DNA of 10,117 nucleotides from an uncultured Micromonospora sp. GTDB taxonomy: Bacteria > Actinomycetota > Actinomycetes > Mycobacteriales > Micromonosporaceae. Below are positions 6,775-10,117 of this stretch, piece after piece; positions within the stretch are counted from its first letter, which is position 1; every line of letters starts with the position of its first letter. The notes beneath the pieces were generated by a model. The model was not told where the DNA came from. It saw only the letters and a list, made by a program, of their open reading frames with translations, and made no database searches. A program made the position numbers and the translations under genes. The DNA lies in assembly GCA_937951935.1 (NCBI GenBank), contig CALGAM010000255.1:1-10117 (forward strand). Reading direction: 5' to 3'.

Positions 6775-7827
6775 GTGGCGATCGGTTGGGCGGCGGCGAT
6801 GTCGGCCGCGCTGTACGGCCCGGACGGCTTCTTCGTCACCGGATCCGGACCGGCCGCGCACTTCCGGACCAGTGCGCACGTGGTACCGGTGCTCGGCACC
6901 GCGCTGGTGCGGCTGGTGGAACGCCTCGACGCCGCGCTCGGGCGGCCGGACCGGCTCGACGTGGTCGACGTCGGCGCCGGCCGGGGTGAACTGCTCACCA
7001 CCCTGGCCCGGCTCGTCCCGTCCCACCTGGCCGACCGGCTCCGGCTCACCGCCGTCGAGCTCGCGCCCCGGCCGGAAGGGCTGCCCGCGGCCGTCGGCTG
7101 GCGGTCCGACCTTCCGGAACGCGTGGCCGGGCTGCTGTTGGGCACCGAGTGGTTGGACAACGTACCGCTGGAGGTGGTGGAGTCCGGTCCGACCGGCTGG
7201 CGCCGGGTGCTGGTCGATCCCGCCACCGGCGAGGAGGTCGTCGGCGGGCCGGTGGACGCCGCCGAGGCCGCCTGGCTCGCCCGGTGGTGGCCGGAGCCGG
7301 AGCCGACGGGGGCCGCGGCGCCGGAGGCGGACTGTCCGGTGCGGGCCGAGGTCGGCCTGCCCCGGGACGACGCCTGGGCCGCCGCCGTCGCCACCCTCGA
7401 CCGGGGCCTGGCCCTCGCCGTCGACTACGGGCACCTGCGCCGGTCCCGGCCGCTCCACGGCACCCTCACCGGGTACCGGGCCGGACGGCAGGTGCCGCCG
7501 GTCCCGGACGGCAGCTGCGACCTGACCGCCCACGTCGCCATCGACTCGGTCGCGGCGGCCGGGTCGGCGGTGGCCGGGCTGCCGTACACCCTGACCCGCC
7601 AGCGCACCGCGCTCCGGGCGCTCGGCGTCCACGGCGCACGCCCACCGCTCGCCCTGGCCTCGGCGGACCCCGCCGGGTACGTGCGCGCCCTCGCCGCCGC
7701 GTCGGCGGCGGCCGAACTGACCGACCCGGCCGGGCTCGGCGGCCACTGGTGGCTGTTCCAGCCGGTCGGGATCGCCGCGGCGGCGGTCCTGCCACCGTGG
7801 CCGGAGGACGCCCCGCCGTCCGGCTGA
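6775..7827 (+). CDS. MidA/NDUFAF7-family class I SAM-dependent methyltransferase
   Basis: It is a predicted protein arginine methyltransferase of the family (Pfam Methyltransf_28) whose mitochondrial member NDUFAF7 dimethylates an arginine of the complex I subunit NDUFS2. The protein has 350 residues. Family marks in order are YGPDGFF...HFRTSAH (14-35), the SAM-binding loop VDVGAGRGEL (64-73), the post-I acidic region TAVELAP (92-98), TEWLDNVPLEVVE (124-136, matching the family's NE-F-DA-P block), LAVDYGH (214-220), and the signature stretch TLTGYRAG...CDLTAHV (230-254). The GTG at 6775 is the first start; an ATG at 6799 is possible. No ribosome site is visible, and a -10-like TAGCCT suggests a leaderless mRNA. 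The next gene downstream, on the same strand, is a NuoD homologue, the expected kind of substrate. Family assignment is good; the bacterial substrate is inferred. Confidence 0.85.
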   Translation: MAIGWAAAMSAALYGPDGFFVTGSGPAAHFRTSAHVVPVLGTALVRLVERLDAALGRPDRLDVVDVGAGRGELLTTLARLVPSHLADRLRLTAVELAPRPEGLPAAVGWRSDLPERVAGLLLGTEWLDNVPLEVVESGPTGWRRVLVDPATGEEVVGGPVDAAEAAWLARWWPEPEPTGAAAPEADCPVRAEVGLPRDDAWAAAVATLDRGLALAVDYGHLRRSRPLHGTLTGYRAGRQVPPVPDGSCDLTAHVAIDSVAAAGSAVAGLPYTLTRQRTALRALGVHGARPPLALASADPAGYVRALAAASAAAELTDPAGLGGHWWLFQPVGIAAAAVLPPWPEDAPPSG

Positions 7828-7902
7828 ACCCTCACCCCGCGCCGCGGCGGCCGCGCCGGAGGAGGGTCGACGGCGGGGACGCCCCGGCCGCCCGCCGCGT
7901 GG

Positions 7903-7908
7903 CACGAT
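7903..7908 (+). promoter_or_regulatory. Possible -10 element for the nuoD-like gene
   Basis: CACGAT lies 7 bases before the ATG at 7916. No Shine-Dalgarno sequence precedes either this ATG or the in-frame ATG at 7907, which overlaps the hexamer. If the element is real, the mRNA is leaderless and starts at 7915-7916, which would settle the start codon. No clear -35 is seen. Confidence 0.3.
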
Positions 7909-7915
7909 GTCCGGC

Positions 7916-9070
7916 ATGACAGCCGACACCGGGGCGCAGCGGGAACTGACCGTCGGCACCGGCACGGGTCTCGACACCGCCGACATGGTCCTCAACATCG
8001 GGCCGCAGCACCCGTCGACCCACGGCGTGCTCCGGCTGAAACTCGTCCTCGACGGCGAGCAGGTGGTCTCCTGCGAACCGATCGTCGGCTACATGCACCG
8101 GGGCGCGGAGAAACTCTTCGAGGTACGCGACTACCGGCAGATCATCGTTTTGGCGAACCGGCACGACTGGCTCTCGGCGTTCTCCAACGAACTGGGCGTG
8201 GTGCTCGCGGTCGAACGGCTGATGGGGATCGAGGTCCCCGAACGCGCGGTCTGGCTGCGTACCGCGCTCGCCGAACTCAACCGGGTGCTGAACCACCTGA
8301 TGTTCCTCGGCTCCTACCCCCTGGAGATCGGGGCCATCACGCCGATGTTCTACGCGTTCCGGGAGCGCGAGACCCTGCAGGCGGTGCTGGAGGAGGTCTC
8401 CGGCGGCCGGATCCACTACATGTTCAACCGGGTCGGCGGGCTCAAGGAGGAGGTGCCCGCCGGCTGGACCCGCCGGGCCCGGCAGGCGATCGGCGAGGTC
8501 CGGCGCCGCATGCCCGACCTGGACCACCTGATCCGGCGGAACGAGATCTTCCTGGCGCGCACGGTCGGGATCGGCGTGCTCTCCGCCGCCGAGGCCGCCG
8601 CGTACGGCGCCTCCGGGCCGGTCGCCCGGGCCTCCGGGCTCGACATCGACCTGCGCCGGGACGAGCCGTACCTGGCGTACGGGTCGCTGGAGGTGCCGGT
8701 CGTGACCCGGACCGCCGGTGACTGCCACGCCCGGTTCGAGGTCCTGCTCGACCAGGTGTACGTCTCCCTCGACCTCGCCGAGCGCTGCCTGGAGCAGGTC
8801 GACCGGATTCGCGGGCCGGTGAACGTCCGGCTGCCGAAGGTGGTCAGGGCCCCGGAGGGGCACACGTACGCGTGGACCGAGAACCCGCTCGGCATCAACG
8901 GCTACTACCTGGTGTCGCGGGGTGACAAGACACCGTGGCGGCTGAAGCTGCGCACCGCGTCGTACGCCAACGTGCAGGCGCTGAGCACGCTGCTGCCCGG
9001 CTGCCTGGTGTCGGATCTGATCGCGATCCTCGGTTCGATGTTCTTCGTGGTCGGCGACATCGACAAGTGA
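7916..9070 (+). CDS. Stand-alone NADH-quinone oxidoreductase subunit D homologue (NuoD2-like)
   Basis: It belongs to the complex I 49-kDa family, which with NuoB forms the quinone site on the cytoplasmic face of the membrane. From the ATG at 7916 it has 384 residues; 7907 is an alternative in-frame ATG. Conserved parts are NIGPQHPSTHGVLRL (27-41, with the quinone-site His36), GYMHRGAEKL (58-67, with Arg62 matching the arginine methylated in NDUFS2), ELNRVLNHL, IGAITPMFYAFRERE and GINGYYLVS. Oddities: the quinone-site tyrosine of the R-x-D-Y motif is Trp85 (RHDW), the usual SSMEALIHHFK stretch is absent, and the C-terminus reads SMFFVVGDIDK where an Asp and a final Arg are usual. No nuoC, nuoB or nuoE flanks it. 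It follows the methyltransferase gene by 88 bases. It is probably a paralogue of a nuoD in a full nuo operon elsewhere. Confidence 0.92.
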   Translation: MTADTGAQRELTVGTGTGLDTADMVLNIGPQHPSTHGVLRLKLVLDGEQVVSCEPIVGYMHRGAEKLFEVRDYRQIIVLANRHDWLSAFSNELGVVLAVERLMGIEVPERAVWLRTALAELNRVLNHLMFLGSYPLEIGAITPMFYAFRERETLQAVLEEVSGGRIHYMFNRVGGLKEEVPAGWTRRARQAIGEVRRRMPDLDHLIRRNEIFLARTVGIGVLSAAEAAAYGASGPVARASGLDIDLRRDEPYLAYGSLEVPVVTRTAGDCHARFEVLLDQVYVSLDLAERCLEQVDRIRGPVNVRLPKVVRAPEGHTYAWTENPLGINGYYLVSRGDKTPWRLKLRTASYANVQALSTLLPGCLVSDLIAILGSMFFVVGDIDK

Positions 9071-9090
9071 CGCCGCCGGCGGCGGCGTCA
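9068..9090 (+). terminator. Perfect stem-loop containing the stop codon of the nuoD-like gene
   Basis: TGACGCCGCC (9068-9077) and GGCGGCGTCA (9081-9090) form a perfect 10-bp stem with a 3-base loop. The first three bases are the TGA stop. No U-tract follows. This matches the U-less GC hairpins often proposed as terminators in actinomycetes, and it sits between convergent genes. Confidence 0.6.
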
Positions 9091-9138
9091 CCTCCCGGTC
9101 GCGGCCCGGGTCCGCGTGGGCCCGACCCGCCGCGAGAG

Positions 9139-9159
9139 CGCGACGTCACCACCGTCGCG
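9139..9159 (-). terminator. Possible terminator of the convergent minus-strand gene
   Basis: CGCGACG (9139-9145) and CGTCGCG (9153-9159) are perfect 7-bp arms with a 7-base loop, 18 bases downstream of the minus-strand stop codon. No U-tract is present. A 12-bp palindrome ACCGCCGGCGGT (9166-9177) reaches the first base of that stop codon. Either or both could end transcription from the right. Confidence 0.35.
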
Positions 9160-9176
9160 GGCCGAACCGCCGGCGG

Positions 9177-10117
9177 TCAGCGGTGGTAGCCGTGGTCGGC
9201 GTTGCGCCGGGCTCCCCCGGCCCGGTGCGCCCCGTCGGCCGGCGGGTAACCGTACTCCTCGTCGTCGCGGTGCCGGCGCCCCCACCGGGCCGGCTCCGGC
9301 TCCGCGGAGCGCCGCGGCGGCCCCCACTCGGCACCGGCCGGAGCCCAGGCGTCGGCCGGGTCGACACCGCCGGGCGGCAACGCGGGTGCCGGTCCGCCGC
9401 GCCGCGCCGGGCCACGTTCGACCGGCTCCGGCGCGTCCCAGGAATCCCGCTCCCGGCCAGCCCAGGGGCCCGCCCGCCGGTCGTCCTCGTCTCCCCTCCA
9501 GCGTCCCCCGCCGCGCGGATCGACCGGGTCAGGCTCGTCGTCCGCGTCCGGCCACCGCCGTCTGGGGTCATGCTCGTCGCCGGGCCACGGCTCGCCCCGG
9601 CGCACCTCGGCCCAGCGGTCCTCGACCCGCATCTGGATGCCGGACTCGTCGGCCCGCATCGAGGCCCGCCGCTCGCCCATCCGCAGCTCCTGGCCCTGGT
9701 CGTCGTCGCGAGCCACGGACCACCGGTCACCCGAGCGCAGCTCGGACCAGTAGGAGTCGTCGGCGGGGTCACCGGTCGCCAGGTCGGGGTCGGGCTCCGA
9801 CCGGTGCCGCCACGGCATCTCGCCGAGTCGGAAGTCACCGATGCGCATGCCGGCGAAGCGCCGGCCGCCCGCGCCGCCGCGCGGCTGGCCACCCCGGCGT
9901 TTCCGGGACGACCGGCCGTCCGGCTCCTCGGCGTGCTCGTCGGGCTGCTCGTCGTCGGGGTCGTCGGGAGGATCGCTCCGGCCGCCGCCGTACACCCCAC
10001 CGCCGTAGGTGCCGCCACGCGGCGCGCCGTCGCCATAGTCGCCGCCACGCGGCGCGCCGTCGCCATAGTCGCCGCCGCGGGGCGCACCGTCGCCGTAGCG
10101 GCCACCGCCGTAGACCC
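9177..10117 (-). CDS. Unrecognised highly charged, repeat-rich protein (partial, C-terminal 312 residues)
   Basis: The function is unknown. The frame is open to the right edge, so the true N-terminus lies outside the window; a GTG at 9995 is an internal valine codon within the repeats and not a convincing start. Reading from the right edge, the product shows three copies of a Gly-rich decapeptide (YGDGAPRGGD and variants), then an Asp/Glu-rich stretch and a basic RKRR-type patch. Next is a segment with an 18-residue period (units such as LRMGERRASMRADESGIQ), then a long Arg/Asp/Pro/Gly/Trp-rich tail ending NADHGYHR. There is no signal peptide, membrane segment or recognised fold in the visible part. 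Third-position GC bias and the absence of stops over 312 codons support coding, though low-complexity GC-rich frames can mislead. It converges on the nuoD-like gene across 106 bases. Confidence 0.7.
   Translation of the reverse strand, partial: VYGGGRYGDGAPRGGDYGDGAPRGGDYGDGAPRGGTYGGGVYGGGRSDPPDDPDDEQPDEHAEEPDGRSSRKRRGGQPRGGAGGRRFAGMRIGDFRLGEMPWRHRSEPDPDLATGDPADDSYWSELRSGDRWSVARDDDQGQELRMGERRASMRADESGIQMRVEDRWAEVRRGEPWPGDEHDPRRRWPDADDEPDPVDPRGGGRWRGDEDDRRAGPWAGRERDSWDAPEPVERGPARRGGPAPALPPGGVDPADAWAPAGAEWGPPRRSAEPEPARWGRRHRDDEEYGYPPADGAHRAGGARRNADHGYHR
9579..9740 (-). repeat. Three 18-residue (54-bp) degenerate protein repeats
   Basis: On the minus strand, consecutive units LRSGDRWSVARDDDQGQE, LRMGERRASMRADESGIQ and MRVEDRWAEVRRGEPWPG align without gaps, sharing the pattern [LM]R-x-x-[DE]-R-[WR]. 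A further unit, MRIGDFRLGEMPWRHRSE (9795-9848), is in register two periods earlier. The DNA similarity is low, so the repeat is visible mainly in the protein. Confidence 0.5.
10021..10110. repeat. 30-bp tandem repeat, three copies, in coding sequence
   Basis: Units at 10021-10050 and 10051-10080 match at 28 of 30 positions (both begin GGCGCGCCGTCGCCATAGTC). A third, 10081-10110, is more diverged, and a partial related unit precedes at 9991-10020. Read on the minus strand, each encodes a YGDGAPRGGD-like decapeptide, and the 30-bp length keeps the frame. There are no spacers. Confidence 0.85.

Noticed and set aside
5663..7525. 620-codon plus-strand frame crossing the divergent region
   Set aside because: It runs antisense through the DUF2520 gene and then out of frame through the methyltransferase gene, and has no domain evidence.
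7874..7886. CGGGG-ACG-CCCCG hairpin as a terminator between the methyltransferase and nuoD-like genes
   Set aside because: A 5-bp stem with no U-tract in very GC-rich DNA is too weak to list as a feature.
6559..7998. 479-codon minus-strand frame opposite the methyltransferase gene
   Set aside because: Antisense to a gene with the full MidA motif order; its product is Gly/Arg-rich without motifs.
7832..9091. 419-codon open frame on the minus strand across the nuoD-like gene
   Set aside because: It is antisense to a well-supported NuoD homologue; its product is low-complexity with no family motifs and arises from high third-position GC.
9177..9995. Complete gene starting at the GTG at 9995
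   Set aside because: The frame continues upstream through in-frame decapeptide repeats to the window edge, so this GTG is most likely an internal codon.
10021..10110. CRISPR array
   Set aside because: The 30-bp units are tandem with no spacers and are in frame within a coding sequence.

Overview
The window comes from a very GC-rich genome with strong GC bias at third codon positions, compact operons, GTG starts and apparently leaderless genes. This fits an actinomycete. Protein resemblance and gene order (DUF2520-panC-panD, nadB-nadC-coaX) suggest the Micromonosporaceae, but that placement is an inference.

Left two thirds (1-6562, all minus strand): a cofactor-biosynthesis cluster, transcribed right to left. 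It begins with a Rossmann/DUF2520 dehydrogenase-like gene whose stop overlaps the GTG start of panC (pantothenate synthetase). panD (aspartate 1-decarboxylase) follows after 4 bases. Next is a secreted 'septum formation'-type lipoprotein with an internally duplicated four-cysteine module. Then come nadB (L-aspartate oxidase) and nadC (quinolinate phosphoribosyltransferase), coupled by an ATGA overlap, and the 5' part of coaX (type III pantothenate kinase), cut by the left edge. Together these genes feed L-aspartate into two cofactors. PanD makes beta-alanine, which PanC joins to pantoate, and CoaX phosphorylates the pantothenate towards CoA. NadB oxidises aspartate to iminoaspartate, and NadC acts on the quinolinate made from it. 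nadA, panB and a classical panE are not in the window.

Centre (6563-6774): a 212-base divergent regulatory region with a GTGAA-N4-TTCAC palindrome, a possible leftward promoter and a possible leaderless rightward promoter.

Right third (6775-9070, plus strand): a MidA/NDUFAF7-family methyltransferase gene, followed by a stand-alone NuoD-like gene (49-kDa complex I subunit family). No other nuo gene is present. In mitochondria NDUFAF7 methylates an arginine of the NuoD orthologue NDUFS2. That arginine is conserved in this NuoD, so the pair may be enzyme and substrate. The NuoD homologue has substituted quinone-site residues and lacks a segment near its C-terminus, so it is probably a specialised paralogue.

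Right edge (9177-10117, minus strand): a convergent, unrecognised, highly charged low-complexity protein. It carries a 30-bp tandem repeat and a hidden 18-residue repeat, and runs off the window. Stem-loops lie between the convergent genes. I saw no RNA genes, mobile elements or CRISPR arrays.
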